A DNA stretch of 64,000 bases from Shewanella halifaxensis HAW-EB4 (GCF_000019185.1 NC_010334.1:4650001-4714000), one strand, 5' to 3'; shown: positions 54,444 to 63,591, numbered from the stretch's first letter. Numbers and translations: made by a program. The notes: generated by a model not told the origin, from the sequence alone.

Positions 54444-56089
54444 CAGCAAAAAATATCAGGCGCGCTTATCACGTTATTCGTACAGCATTGCACTACGGAC
54501 TGGATGATTTAATTCCCTCTAAGTTAACGCCTTGGTATTTCAAACTGTTTAGGTACAGCTTCTTCTGGCTGCGAAATCAGCACAAAGATAAAGTCGGAGG
54601 CGAACGCTTAAAATTAGCGATGCAGGAGCTTGGTCCCGTTTACATCAAATTCGGCCAGATGCTGTCAACTCGTCGAGATCTCTTATCTGATGAGTGGGCC
54701 GAAGAGCTGGCGATGCTGCAAGACAGGGTGCCGCCTTTTGACTCCGCTATTGCTCGCGCCTCAATCGAAACTGAACTAAACGCACCTATCGAAAGCTATT
54801 TTAATGACTTTGATGATATACCTCTAGCATCAGCCTCTATCTCACAAGTCCATACCGCGACACTTAAGTCAAATGGCGCCGCTGTGGTGCTAAAAATATT
54901 ACGCCCAGATGTTGAGCAGAAGGTGCATGCTGACCTACTGCTGATGTCACAAGCCGCTGACTTTCTTGAAACCCTGTTAGGCACTAACAATCGCTTACGT
55001 CCTGCTGAAGTGGTTGAAGATTACCGTACCACGATTGAAGGCGAGCTCAACCTCAAACTTGAAGCTCTCAATGCTATCAAGCTACGTAACAATTTTATCG
55101 ACTCGAATGCACTCTACATCCCTTACATGTATGAAGAGTTGTGCTTTACTCGCCTTATCGTGATGGAGCGTATCGACGGCATCCCCGTATCAGATAAAGT
55201 GGCACTAGAAGCTCAGGGAACTAATCTTAAGCTGCTGGCTGAGCGCGGAGTTGAGCTATTTTTTACTCAGGTTTTCCGTGATAACTTCTTCCATGCAGAC
55301 ATGCATCCTGGCAACATTTTTGTTAGCCGTGAACATCCTAATGACCCTTTATATATTGGCTTGGATTGCGGCATTATGGGCACGCTTACCGAAGAGGATA
55401 AGCGCTACTTAGCCGAAAACTTCCTCGCTTTCTTCAACCGTGACTACCGACGCATTGCTCAGCTCTATATAGAGTCAGGCTGGGTCTCTCCAGACACTGA
55501 TGTGGCTGCGTTTGAACAAGCAGTGAAAGTGGTTTGCGAGCCGATGTTTAATAAGCCTCTCGATGAGATCTCATTTGGTCATGTCCTACTAGAGTTATTT
55601 AGAACTGCCCGTCGATTCGACATGGTAGTGCAGCCACAACTAGTTTTACTCGAAAAAACACTCCTTTATATTGAAGGATTAGGACGTCAGCTCTATCCAC
55701 AACTCGATTTGTGGCAAACAGCTAAACCATTTCTTGAGCAGTGGATGGCGGAACAAGTTGGCCCCAAGGTGATGGCGGCAAAAGTTAAACAGAAACTGCC
55801 CTATTGGGCTGAACATTTACCTGAATTACCAGAGCTTATCTACGACAACCTAAAAATGGGTCGCAACCTATCTAAAAATCAAAATAATTTGTTAGATCGA
55901 TATCTCAAACATCAACAAAAAGCCCATAAAAGTAACTATCTTTTGATTACATCGGCTATTTTAGTGATCTGCGGCACTATTTTGATAAACCAAGACGCTA
56001 CACTATGGCCCTCTTATGGCAGTATTGGCACGGGCATCGCTCTATGGGTGCTTGGGTGGCGATCGAGACCAAAGAATCGCAAAATTTAG
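54440..56089 (+). CDS. ubiB: Ubiquinone biosynthesis kinase-like protein UbiB
   Basis: A 549-residue atypical (ADCK/ABC1) kinase-like ATPase needed for ubiquinone synthesis. The KxGQ motif is KFGQMLSTRRDLLSDEW (about 72), the metal site region is FFHADMHPGNIF, and GLDCGIMGTL carries the DFG-equivalent. Two C-terminal membrane helices (about 500–540) anchor it. Length is close to E. coli (546). Confidence 0.97.
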   Translation: MTAKNIRRAYHVIRTALHYGLDDLIPSKLTPWYFKLFRYSFFWLRNQHKDKVGGERLKLAMQELGPVYIKFGQMLSTRRDLLSDEWAEELAMLQDRVPPFDSAIARASIETELNAPIESYFNDFDDIPLASASISQVHTATLKSNGAAVVLKILRPDVEQKVHADLLLMSQAADFLETLLGTNNRLRPAEVVEDYRTTIEGELNLKLEALNAIKLRNNFIDSNALYIPYMYEELCFTRLIVMERIDGIPVSDKVALEAQGTNLKLLAERGVELFFTQVFRDNFFHADMHPGNIFVSREHPNDPLYIGLDCGIMGTLTEEDKRYLAENFLAFFNRDYRRIAQLYIESGWVSPDTDVAAFEQAVKVVCEPMFNKPLDEISFGHVLLELFRTARRFDMVVQPQLVLLEKTLLYIEGLGRQLYPQLDLWQTAKPFLEQWMAEQVGPKVMAAKVKQKLPYWAEHLPELPELIYDNLKMGRNLSKNQNNLLDRYLKHQQKAHKSNYLLITSAILVICGTILINQDATLWPSYGSIGTGIALWVLGWRSRPKNRKI

Positions 56090-56149
56090 CTAGACCTAAT
56101 TAACCAAAGGTTCATAATAGAACCAGTATCTAATTAAGAGGATTCATCC

Positions 56150-56437
56150 ATGGGTGGCATTAGTATTTGGCAACTTCTTATCATTGCTTTAATTGTCGTA
56201 TTATTGTTTGGAACTAAGAAGTTACGCTCACTAGGCGGCGATTTAGGCGGTGCTGTTAAAGGCTTTAAGAACGCCATGACTTCTGAAGAAGATAAGAAAG
56301 CTTTAGAAGATAACGCAGCCGACAAACCAGCTGCAGACGCGGCAAAAGTGACAGAAACAGCAAAAGTTGCAGAAACTGCACCTGTTGCAGAGACAGCCGA
56401 AAAAAAGGCTGAGTCTAAAGGCAAAGAACAGGCGTAA
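56150..56437 (+). CDS. tatA: Sec-independent translocase subunit TatA
   Basis: A 95-residue pore-forming subunit of the Tat pathway for folded proteins. It has one N-terminal membrane helix (GGISIWQLLIIALIVVLLFG), the FGTKKLRSLGGDLG hinge and amphipathic helix, and an Ala/Glu/Lys-rich C-terminal tail with several AETA repeats. The ATG follows AGAGGATTCATCC. It lies 7 bases before tatB. Confidence 0.97.
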   Translation: MGGISIWQLLIIALIVVLLFGTKKLRSLGGDLGGAVKGFKNAMTSEEDKKALEDNAADKPAADAAKVTETAKVAETAPVAETAEKKAESKGKEQA

Positions 56438-56443
56438 TCGACT

Positions 56444-56839
56444 ATGTTCGACGGTATCGGCTTTATGGAGTTGCTGCTGATTGGGATCGTGGGCCTAGTC
56501 GTACTTGGCCCAGAAAGACTCCCAACCGCTGTGCGCTCAGTTTCTAGCTGGATCCGCGCCATGAAAAAAATGGCTAACTCGGTAAAAGACGAATTAGAGC
56601 AAGAGCTTAAAATTGAGCAACTGCACTCTGATTTGAAAAATGCAGAGAGTCAGGGTTTAAAAAACCTTTCTCCAGAGTTACAGGATTCAATCAATCAATT
56701 AAAAGAAGCGGCTCAATCCGTTAATCGTCCTTATCAAGTAGAAGACGTTCCTGCGGCGAAGGATGTACCAGCCAAAGAAATGCCAACTTCAGAGACAAGT
56801 ACGGCAACGAATGCTAATTCAGACAAACCTAACGGGTAG
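56444..56839 (+). CDS. tatB: Sec-independent translocase subunit TatB
   Basis: A 131-residue TatA-like subunit that forms the twin-arginine receptor with TatC. MFDGIGFMELLLIGIVGLVV, the LGPERLPTAVRSV hinge with conserved Glu, and a long amphipathic/coiled helix are present, followed by a Pro/Ala/Glu-rich tail. It is 4 bases upstream of tatC. Confidence 0.97.
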   Translation: MFDGIGFMELLLIGIVGLVVLGPERLPTAVRSVSSWIRAMKKMANSVKDELEQELKIEQLHSDLKNAESQGLKNLSPELQDSINQLKEAAQSVNRPYQVEDVPAAKDVPAKEMPTSETSTATNANSDKPNG

Positions 56840-56842
56840 TCC

Positions 56843-57610
56843 ATGTCACAACAGCAGCCACTAATCAGCCATTTGCTTGAGTTACGAACCAAGTTACTAA
56901 AAGCAATTGGCAGTGTTCTTTTGGTGTTTATTTGCTTGGTATATTGGGCCAACGATATTTACCATTTTATGGCCACCCCATTGATGCACGCACTGCCAGA
57001 ATCTAGCAGTATGATTGCAACCGATGTTGCAGCGCCATTCTTTGCCCCCTTTAAATTGACGTTAGTTCTGTCGTTTTTCGTCGCAGTACCTTATGTCCTT
57101 TATCAAGTGTGGTCATTTGTTGCGCCGGGTCTATACAAGCATGAAAAACGCTTGGTTATGCCTCTACTAGCGAGCAGTACGTTTCTGTTCTATCTAGGTA
57201 TTGCATTCGCCTATTATATTGTTTTCCCTGTAGTCTTTGGATTCTTTACTAGCGCAGCTCCGGAAGGCGTGGAAGTTGCTACTGACATCAGCAGTTATTT
57301 GAATTTTATTCTAAAACTGTTCTTTGCATTTGGTTTAGCGTTCGAAATCCCTATAGCCGTTATTCTGCTATGTTGGGCTGGCGTAACAACACCTGATGAT
57401 CTAAAAGAGAAACGACCATATATTGTGGTCGGTGCATTTGTCATTGGTATGTTGCTAACGCCTCCAGACATCATCTCTCAAACTATGTTAGCGATTCCTA
57501 TGCTAATCCTGTTTGAAGGTGGTCTGCTTGTTGCGCGTTTCTACAGTAAAGGCAATGAAGATGACGAAAATGAGAATGGAGACGAACAGAAAGAATCTGA
57601 GTCTCAATAA
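56843..57610 (+). CDS. tatC: Sec-independent translocase subunit TatC
   Basis: A 255-residue membrane protein with six helices, recognising twin-arginine signal peptides. The N-terminal LISHLLELRTKLLKAI, the FVAPGLYKHEKR loop and FALGIAFAYY-like helix regions are typical. The C-terminal tail is very acidic (GNEDDENENGDEQKES). The three tat genes are tightly packed and end at a strong terminator. Confidence 0.97.
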   Translation: MSQQQPLISHLLELRTKLLKAIGSVLLVFICLVYWANDIYHFMATPLMHALPESSSMIATDVAAPFFAPFKLTLVLSFFVAVPYVLYQVWSFVAPGLYKHEKRLVMPLLASSTFLFYLGIAFAYYIVFPVVFGFFTSAAPEGVEVATDISSYLNFILKLFFAFGLAFEIPIAVILLCWAGVTTPDDLKEKRPYIVVGAFVIGMLLTPPDIISQTMLAIPMLILFEGGLLVARFYSKGNEDDENENGDEQKESESQ

Positions 57611-57630
57611 GTTTTCTGGTTAATCTTATA

Positions 57631-57679
57631 AAAAGGTATTATCTCGTTGGTAAATCAACGTAGATAATACCTTTTTTGT
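57631..57679 (+). terminator. Intrinsic terminator after tatC
   Basis: AAAAGGTATTATCT pairs with AGATAATACCTTTTTT, with an inner CGTTG/CAACG stem. The long stem followed by a T-run ends the tatABC transcript. Confidence 0.92.
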
Positions 57680-57783
57680 TTTCAGCCTCCTCCACCATCC
57701 CACCACATTTGTGTTTCAATTATCCGAATAAAATGTAAAATCAGTGTGAGTCTATCTATAGGGATAAAAGGAAGTTATTTTTA

Positions 57784-58290
57784 ATGAAAGCACAGCTATT
57801 ATTACTCACTACAGCGTCTTTAATGCTCTCCAGCACTGCATATGCATCCATTGAAACGCAGTTAGCCAAATGCGCCACTATAGAAGATAAACTCGAACGC
57901 TTAATTTGTTATGACGATCTATCTCAAGCCACTCAGTCAAATAGCACTGTCACCAAATCGCTCCCTACGGCTGAAACTGTTACGGTTGCCGCATCTAGCG
58001 CAGCGGTAGTCTCTACGACGAACAAGCCTCAAGATGAGTTTGGTAAAGTGAAAAAGAGCCAAGACGAGGAGATCAGTAAGATTTACTTAAATGTGAGTAA
58101 GGTTTCTAAAGATTCCTACCGTGCACTAAAAATCCAATTTAGTAATGGTCAAGTCTGGAAGCAAACCGACAGTCGCTCATTTAGATTAAAGGCTGACCAA
58201 ACCGTCTATATTGAAAAAGCGGCACTTGGATCCTTCATGCTAGGTTTAGATGATCGCAACACCACCATTAGAGTAAAGCGCTTAAAGTAA
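57784..58290 (+). CDS. Exported protein with Cys-rich N-terminal motif (VasI/TagO-like)
   Basis: A 168-residue protein with a signal peptide (MKAQLLLLTTASLMLSSTAYA). The motif LAKCATIEDKLERLICYDDL (about 27–46) with two cysteines also begins many small periplasmic proteins, including type VI secretion accessory VasI/TagO. A Ser/Thr/Ala linker and a beta-rich C-terminal domain (about 105–168) follow. There is no T6SS cluster here, so a T6SS role is not supported. Its stop overlaps tatD by one base (TAATG). Confidence 0.75.
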   Translation: MKAQLLLLTTASLMLSSTAYASIETQLAKCATIEDKLERLICYDDLSQATQSNSTVTKSLPTAETVTVAASSAAVVSTTNKPQDEFGKVKKSQDEEISKIYLNVSKVSKDSYRALKIQFSNGQVWKQTDSRSFRLKADQTVYIEKAALGSFMLGLDDRNTTIRVKRLK

Positions 58291-59084
58291 TGCCCAAGTA
58301 TATGGATATAGCTGTTAACTTGATTGGCAGCTCGCTCGAAAAAGATATTCACCGTGTCGTTGAAGACGCTGCAGCGCAGTCGGTCACTTCTATGGTCGTT
58401 ATTGGTAGCCATCTAGAAGAGAGTCAGCAAGCGATTAACCTCTGCGAGCAGTTTCCGGGACAGCTCTATAGTACAGCAGGCGTTCATCCTCATCATGCAA
58501 GCGAATGGAAGACTGATAGTGTAGCTCGGATACGCTGTTTAACCCAATCTCCTTGCGTCCTAGCCATAGGTGAATGTGGTTTAGATTATAATCGAGACTT
58601 CTCCCCTCGAGACATGCAACGCAAAGCCTTTGCTGAACAACTTGCTCTAGCCGTTGAGCTAAAGATGCCTGTTCTTATGCATGAGCGTGATGCTCATGAG
58701 GATTTTCTAGCAATCTTAAAAGAGTACCGTCCACAGCTGCCCGCAGCCCTATTACATTGCTTTACCGGAAACAAACAGTCGCTCGACGCTTACCTAGAAC
58801 AAGACATTTATCTTGGGATCACGGGCTGGGTCTGCGATGAACGTAGAGGGCAAGAGCTCGCCTCAATCGTTTCTTATATTCCTGATGATCGCCTGTTAAT
58901 TGAAACTGACAGCCCTTACCTCTTACCCAGAAGTATGCGTCCAAAGCCCAAATCCAGTAAAAATGAGCCAAAATATTTACCGTATATCGCTCAGTATATT
59001 GCCGATCTCAGACAACAGAACATTAATGATTTTTCAGCTGTAACCTATAAAAATAGCCGTACGTTTTTTGGTTTAGAGTGTTAA
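58290..59084 (+). CDS. tatD: TatD family metal-dependent DNase
   Basis: A 264-residue TIM-barrel nuclease, a 3'–5' exonuclease involved in DNA repair in E. coli; despite the name it is not needed for Tat transport. Metal-ligand segments are GVHPHHASEW, IGECGLDYNRDFS, LMHERDAHEDF, LLHCFTGNK and ETDSPYLLPR. The first motif lacks the usual HxH (MDIAVNL), as in E. coli TatD. It overlaps the next gene by one base. Confidence 0.95.
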   Translation: MPKYMDIAVNLIGSSLEKDIHRVVEDAAAQSVTSMVVIGSHLEESQQAINLCEQFPGQLYSTAGVHPHHASEWKTDSVARIRCLTQSPCVLAIGECGLDYNRDFSPRDMQRKAFAEQLALAVELKMPVLMHERDAHEDFLAILKEYRPQLPAALLHCFTGNKQSLDAYLEQDIYLGITGWVCDERRGQELASIVSYIPDDRLLIETDSPYLLPRSMRPKPKSSKNEPKYLPYIAQYIADLRQQNINDFSAVTYKNSRTFFGLEC

Positions 59085-60955
59085 TGCGGATTCTGTACCA
59101 ACTGTTGGTTATAGCACTGCTATTCTTTACTGGCCTTACTGCGGCTCAAGAACCCCTCTTTATTGAAGAGCATACAGCGGATGAAATTCCACTCACATCG
59201 AATTTATACATTGCTCAGTTCGATGATGCTTCTAACCTAGAGCAGATAGTGGCATCTTCGCCTCTTAAATGGCGAGAGTACAACCCGAAGGCGATGAGAG
59301 GGATTGCTAAAAGTGCCTATTGGGTTAGATTTTCGTTAGCTCATCAGGCGAGTGATCCAAGGGCGCTAATCTTATCATTCGCCAATCCACATCTTGATTA
59401 CATTGAGTTCTACCACTTTAACGGCTCAACACTGCTCAACCAATTTCAGGCTGGCGATAGTTTTCCTTTCAGCAAAAGACCTATTTTAAGTACCCAATTG
59501 CTGTACTCATTTAACAGCAAGCAACAAGATACACATCACTTCTACTTACGAGTAGAGACCTCCGGAACATCAAATTTACCGATAACCTTGTGGACTAGCG
59601 ATGCCTACTACCAAGATGCTGAGCGACACTCTATCTTGTATGGTTTTCAAATTGGCATATTGATGGCTATAGGCATATTTAGCTTATTAATTGCCGTGAC
59701 ATCACACTCATTCAGCTATAGCTATTATGCAGGCTACGTCCTATCCATTACTCTTTTTGTGGCTAGCCTACATGGACTCGCATTTAGGTTTATCTGGCCA
59801 GAATGGCCACGCATGCAAGAATTTGCTTTGCCTGCACTGCTGAGCCTTTCGATGATGTTTGCCTTCTTGTTTTCTGAAAAAGTCATGCGCCTTAAATATC
59901 ACAATCAAGCCATGCTTAGGCTCTGCAGAGTAAGCGCAGCCATGTCAGTATTGCTGCTTTTTATTGGACTGCCACTCGACTACTCAACCGCATTAAACCT
60001 CAATATTTATGCCGTAATGTTGTCCTGCATAATGTTAATGTACATGTCTCTAGCCCAAGCTTTCAAAGGTAATAAATTAGCCAAGCTTTTTGCCATCGGA
60101 TGGGCTGGCATGATGCTAGGCGCATTATTGTCTGGCGCAATCTATCTAGGATTACTTCACTGGGATCTGCAAGCTAAAACCCCCTTTATACTAGGGCTGA
60201 GCATCGAAGTGATTTTTATGGCAGCCTTGCTGGCGATTCGCTACAACGATGAACGTCTAGCAAAGTTGCAGATACAACAAGATGCATTGCTCCAGGCGAA
60301 GAAAGCTGAAGAGACCAAAGAAGAGGCACTTCACATTGAAGCAAGAAGTAGTGAAAAGTTGGCGAAAATGGTTCAAGAAAGAACCTTAGAGCTGGAGATC
60401 GCCCTAAGAGAACTTAATGAAGCAAATCAAAAGCTCACCGAACAGACAAGGATCGACAGCCTTACAGGCGTTAAAAATCGTGCATCATTCGATAGACGGA
60501 TTCTAGCCGAAGGACGAATTAGCCGACGACAACAGGCCCCCCTTTCAATTTTGATGCTGGATATCGATCGCTTCAAACTCATCAATGATTCCTATGGGCA
60601 CCTCGCTGGTGACCAAGCACTACGTGTAATCGCTGACCAATTAAAACAAATTTTAAAGCGACCAACCGATCTAGTATCACGTTTTGGGGGTGAGGAGTTT
60701 GCTATTATATTACCCAACACTGATAAGATAGGTGCGCAGCAAGTAGCTGAGACAATAAGAAAAGTTATCAGTAAACTACCTATTTGTTGGGGTGGTAACA
60801 GAATCCGCCTGACAGTGAGTATTGGGGTGAGTAGTGAAATTATCACCTCAGAAGAACACACAACTTTATTATTAGAACAAGCAGATAAAGCACTTTATCA
60901 AGCAAAGAATGACGGGCGTAATCAAGTAAAGCTATACAGCCCTGATCAAGATTAA
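59084..60955 (+). CDS. Membrane diguanylate cyclase with 7TMR-DISM sensor
   Basis: A 623-residue enzyme making c-di-GMP. A signal peptide and periplasmic 7TMR-DISM extracellular domain (about 25–165) precede seven membrane helices (about 180–395), a coiled coil (about 400–455) and a GGDEF domain (about 460–620). The active site is RFGGEEFAIILPN. The inhibitory I-site RxxD is present as RPTD five residues upstream, so product feedback is expected. The start is ATG 59084, overlapping the tatD stop; a GTG two codons earlier is less likely. Confidence 0.95.
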   Translation: MRILYQLLVIALLFFTGLTAAQEPLFIEEHTADEIPLTSNLYIAQFDDASNLEQIVASSPLKWREYNPKAMRGIAKSAYWVRFSLAHQASDPRALILSFANPHLDYIEFYHFNGSTLLNQFQAGDSFPFSKRPILSTQLLYSFNSKQQDTHHFYLRVETSGTSNLPITLWTSDAYYQDAERHSILYGFQIGILMAIGIFSLLIAVTSHSFSYSYYAGYVLSITLFVASLHGLAFRFIWPEWPRMQEFALPALLSLSMMFAFLFSEKVMRLKYHNQAMLRLCRVSAAMSVLLLFIGLPLDYSTALNLNIYAVMLSCIMLMYMSLAQAFKGNKLAKLFAIGWAGMMLGALLSGAIYLGLLHWDLQAKTPFILGLSIEVIFMAALLAIRYNDERLAKLQIQQDALLQAKKAEETKEEALHIEARSSEKLAKMVQERTLELEIALRELNEANQKLTEQTRIDSLTGVKNRASFDRRILAEGRISRRQQAPLSILMLDIDRFKLINDSYGHLAGDQALRVIADQLKQILKRPTDLVSRFGGEEFAIILPNTDKIGAQQVAETIRKVISKLPICWGGNRIRLTVSIGVSSEIITSEEHTTLLLEQADKALYQAKNDGRNQVKLYSPDQD

Positions 60956-60979
60956 TATCACCATAGTCTGGAGCCAAAT

Positions 60980-61990
60980 GTGAATATTATTACTAGTGCC
61001 TACCCACAACGTAGAATGCGCCGTATGCGTAAACATGAATTTAGTCGTCGTCTAATGGCTGAGAATCAGCTAACCGTCAATGACTTGATCTACCCTATGT
61101 TTGTCTTAGAAGGTAACAACCGCACAGAACAAATAGCTTCTATGCCAGGTGTAGAACGCCTTTCAATTGATCTACTACTTAAAGAAGCTGAAGAGCTAGT
61201 AGAGCTTGGCATCCCGCTAATCGCATTATTCCCAGTAACTCCAGCTGAGAAAAAAACATTAATGGCTGAAGAGGCCTACAATGCCGATGCATTAGCCCAG
61301 CGTGCCGTACGTGCATTGAAGGAAGCATTTCCTCAACTAGGTGTGATGACGGACGTTGCACTAGATCCGTTCACTACACATGGTCAAGACGGTATCATCG
61401 ATGAAACCGGCTACATCATGAATGACGTCACCACTGAGATCTTAGTTAAACAGGCATTGTCTCATGCTGAAGCGGGTGCAGATATTGTTGCTCCTTCAGA
61501 TATGATGGATGGTCGTATTGGTGCTATTCGCAAGGCGCTTGAAGAAGCTGGCCATGTGAATACTCAAATCATGGCATATTCGGCTAAATACTCTTCTAAC
61601 TACTATGGTCCTTTCCGTGACGCAGTAGGCTCAGCGGGTAACTTAAAAGGTGGCAATAAGCACAGCTACCAGATGGATCCAGCTAACAGCGATGAGGCAC
61701 TACATGAAGTGGCTTTAGATATCCAAGAAGGCGCTGATATGGTTATGGTTAAACCTGGCATGCCATACCTAGACATAGTACACCGCGTTAAGACTGAGCT
61801 TGCGGTCCCGACCTTTGCATATCAGGTAAGTGGTGAATACGCTATGCACATGGCAGCAATTCAAAATGGTTGGTTAGCCGAGAAAGCTATCGTAATGGAA
61901 TCATTGCTTTGCTTTAAGCGCGCAGGAGCAGACGGCATTCTAACTTACTTTGCTAAACGTGCAGCTCAGTGGTTAAAAGAAGACAAATAG
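60980..61990 (+). CDS. hemB: Delta-aminolevulinic acid dehydratase (porphobilinogen synthase)
   Basis: A 336-residue enzyme condensing two 5-aminolevulinate molecules to porphobilinogen in haem synthesis. Schiff-base lysines are K203 (YSAKYSSNYYG) and K258 (MVKPGMPYLD). The metal site DVALDPFTTHGQDG lacks the three cysteines of the zinc type and matches the Pseudomonas-like magnesium-dependent class. The start is GTG at 60980 with GGAG upstream. High haem demand fits a cytochrome-rich Shewanella. Confidence 0.97.
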   Translation: MNIITSAYPQRRMRRMRKHEFSRRLMAENQLTVNDLIYPMFVLEGNNRTEQIASMPGVERLSIDLLLKEAEELVELGIPLIALFPVTPAEKKTLMAEEAYNADALAQRAVRALKEAFPQLGVMTDVALDPFTTHGQDGIIDETGYIMNDVTTEILVKQALSHAEAGADIVAPSDMMDGRIGAIRKALEEAGHVNTQIMAYSAKYSSNYYGPFRDAVGSAGNLKGGNKHSYQMDPANSDEALHEVALDIQEGADMVMVKPGMPYLDIVHRVKTELAVPTFAYQVSGEYAMHMAAIQNGWLAEKAIVMESLLCFKRAGADGILTYFAKRAAQWLKEDK

Positions 61991-62019
61991 ACTAGTCTTA
62001 CTTCGAACCTCATAACCTA

Positions 62020-62050
62020 AAAAGCCAGAGCCCCGCTCTGGCTTTTTATT
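62020..62050 (+). terminator. Intrinsic terminator after hemB
   Basis: AGCCAGAGC, CC, GCTCTGGCT followed by TTTTATTTT, about 30 bases past the hemB stop. Confidence 0.92.
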
Positions 62051-62370
62051 TTCGTCAGCTGCTCTAATACCATTCCAAAGCCAATTAACGCTGATAAGAA
62101 GATACCAGCGCTTCTAGCTATATACTTCCGCCATAGTGACATACTCTCAACACTGGTCGTCGAACATAAACAAAATTATACCCTACTCCCCTTAGGGACT
62201 AGACTCTTCTATGACTCTCTCAAAGGTGTAGTAAGTCTTCTTTAACGATGGATGGATATTGGAGAAACTATTGTCATAAACAGATGCCGAGAGCTTTTAT
62301 TGGAGTACCGAGGGAGCAATTACGTAGGAGCATTTATTCGACCGACGTCGACTATTTTATAAACCAAAAT
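62051..62370. other. Non-coding stretch between hemB terminator and repeat
   Basis: These 320 bases carry no convincing ORF, RNA gene or repeat. It lies between two converging transcription units, hemB from the left and the rRNA operon from the right. Confidence 0.5.
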
Positions 62371-62643
62371 GGCATTTATGCCTACTTAAGTGGATAAGCC
62401 ACCTTTAAGAATAATGACAAACTAAGCAGGTATGCGTTAAAGATTTTATAAACGCCCAAACGCAAATCCTCTCCTACGCCACCCATGGCATTCAATGATA
62501 AGTACTTCCTGTACAAACCCTCTCTTACACAATCCTTGGCGTTCAAGGATAAGTACTTCCTGTACAAAAAAGCCACCTACTCTTCTCATATAAAGAGGGC
62601 TAGTTTCTTCACAGTTAAACTTGGAGTGCGTCTGGAAATAACC
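62371..62643. repeat. Direct repeat, copy 1 (with internal duplication)
   Basis: The unit runs from GGCATTTATGCCTACTTAAG through AACGCCCAAACGCAAATCCT to AGTGCGTCTGGAAATAACC. It is collinear with copy 2 at 62778–62994. Copy 1 carries an extra internal duplication of about 50 bases around GATAAGTACTTCCTGTACAA (seen twice). The segment CCTACGCC…CCATGGCATTCAA matches copy 2 with few changes. Short ORFs across it are inconsistent between copies, so it is non-coding. Confidence 0.85.
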
Positions 62644-62777
62644 GAATCGGTTCGCGCAGCGAACATATGGGGGCGAAGAAGCCCTGTTCTGGATGCAACG
62701 CATTCAAGGGCTCTGTAGCGCGAGTAACTTGTTACTAAGCTGGAGAACCCGCTATGCGGCGGGTTGACCTCGAGGTA
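62644..62777. other. Spacer with hairpins between the two repeat copies
   Basis: This 134-base spacer holds two clear inverted repeats, GTTCGC-GCA-GCGAAC and AACCCGC-TATGC-GGCGGGTT, plus GAAGCCCTG…CAAGGGCTC. It looks structured but is not a recognised RNA. Confidence 0.5.
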
Positions 62778-62994
62778 GGCATTTATGCCTACTTAAGTGA
62801 ATAAGTCACCTTAACGGATAGCTACATTGAGATAAGTTAACGTACATTATTTTACAAACGCCCAAACGCAAATCCTCTCCTATGCCATCCATGGCATTCA
62901 AGGATAAGCACTTCCTGTACAAAAAGCCACCTACTCTTATCACATAAAGAGGGGTGGCTTCTTCACAGTTAAATTTAGAGTGCACCTGGAAATG
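62778..62994. repeat. Direct repeat, copy 2
   Basis: This is the second copy of the unit at 62371–62643, without the internal duplication. It starts GGCATTTATGCCTACTTAAG and ends AGTGCACCTGGAAATGAC. The terminal CCTGGAAATGAC is identical to the complement of the 5S rRNA 3' end about 60 bases to the right. Confidence 0.85.
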
Positions 62995-63010
62995 ACAAAT
63001 TCCAAACGTA

Positions 63011-63040
63011 AAAAAGCCCGCTACATCGTAGCGGGCTTTC
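63011..63040 (-). terminator. Terminator of the rRNA operon
   Basis: On the minus strand AAGCCCGCTAC, loop GAT, GTAGCGGGCTT and a T-run follow the distal 5S gene by about 10 bases. This is the end of the ribosomal RNA transcript. Confidence 0.94.
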
Positions 63041-63049
63041 TTGTATTTA

Positions 63050-63168
63050 GCGCCTGGAAATGACCTACTCTCACATGGGGAGACCCCACACTACCATCGG
63101 CGATATTGTGTTTCACTTCTGAGTTCGGAATGGATTCAGGTGGTGCCACAACTCTATGGTTTCCAGAC
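63050..63168 (-). rRNA. rrf: 5S ribosomal RNA, distal copy
   Basis: About 119 bases; on the minus strand it begins GTCTGGAAACCATAGAG and contains CCATTCCGAACTCAGAAGTG, the universal 5S loop. It differs from the proximal copy at two positions that base-pair with each other in helix II. It is last in the operon, after tRNA-Thr. Exact ends are estimated from the terminal stem. Confidence 0.95.
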
Positions 63169-63187
63169 AAATTCTTTACTATAAAAA

Positions 63188-63263
<76 letters not shown>

Positions 63264-63331
63264 AAAACTCTATATTATTCCGTCTTACGTATTCAACTGC
63301 GGCTTAATATTTCTCTTTCGAGAATAATTTA

Positions 63332-63450
63332 GCGCCTGGAAATGACCTACTCTCACATGGGGAGACCCCACACTACCATCGGCGATACTGTGTTTCACTT
63401 CTGAGTTCGGAATGGATTCAGGTGGTGCCACAGCTCTATGGTTTCCAGAC
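63332..63450 (-). rRNA. rrf: 5S ribosomal RNA, proximal copy
   Basis: About 119 bases, near-identical to the distal copy. It is separated from the 23S 3' end by about 141 bases and from tRNA-Thr by about 68 bases. Order on the minus strand is 23S, 5S, tRNA-Thr, 5S. Confidence 0.95.
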
Positions 63451-63591
63451 AAATTCGGTAAATTTGAAAAGCTGTTACTCGCTAGCGCAAGTAATTGAAA
63501 TTATTTTTGAGTTCACACTACATTAAGTGCTTAAATTCTAACTCTGGTGTCTGTTGAAACATCAGTCTCATACAAAACCCATTAGGGTTGT

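Noticed and set aside
57784..58290. Type VI secretion component
   Set aside because: Only the N-terminal Cys motif resembles VasI/TagO, that motif is widespread, and no T6SS gene is nearby.
62382..62718. Short overlapping ORFs across the repeat on both strands
   Set aside because: They restate the repeat sequence, lack ribosome sites, and the two repeat copies do not keep the same frame.
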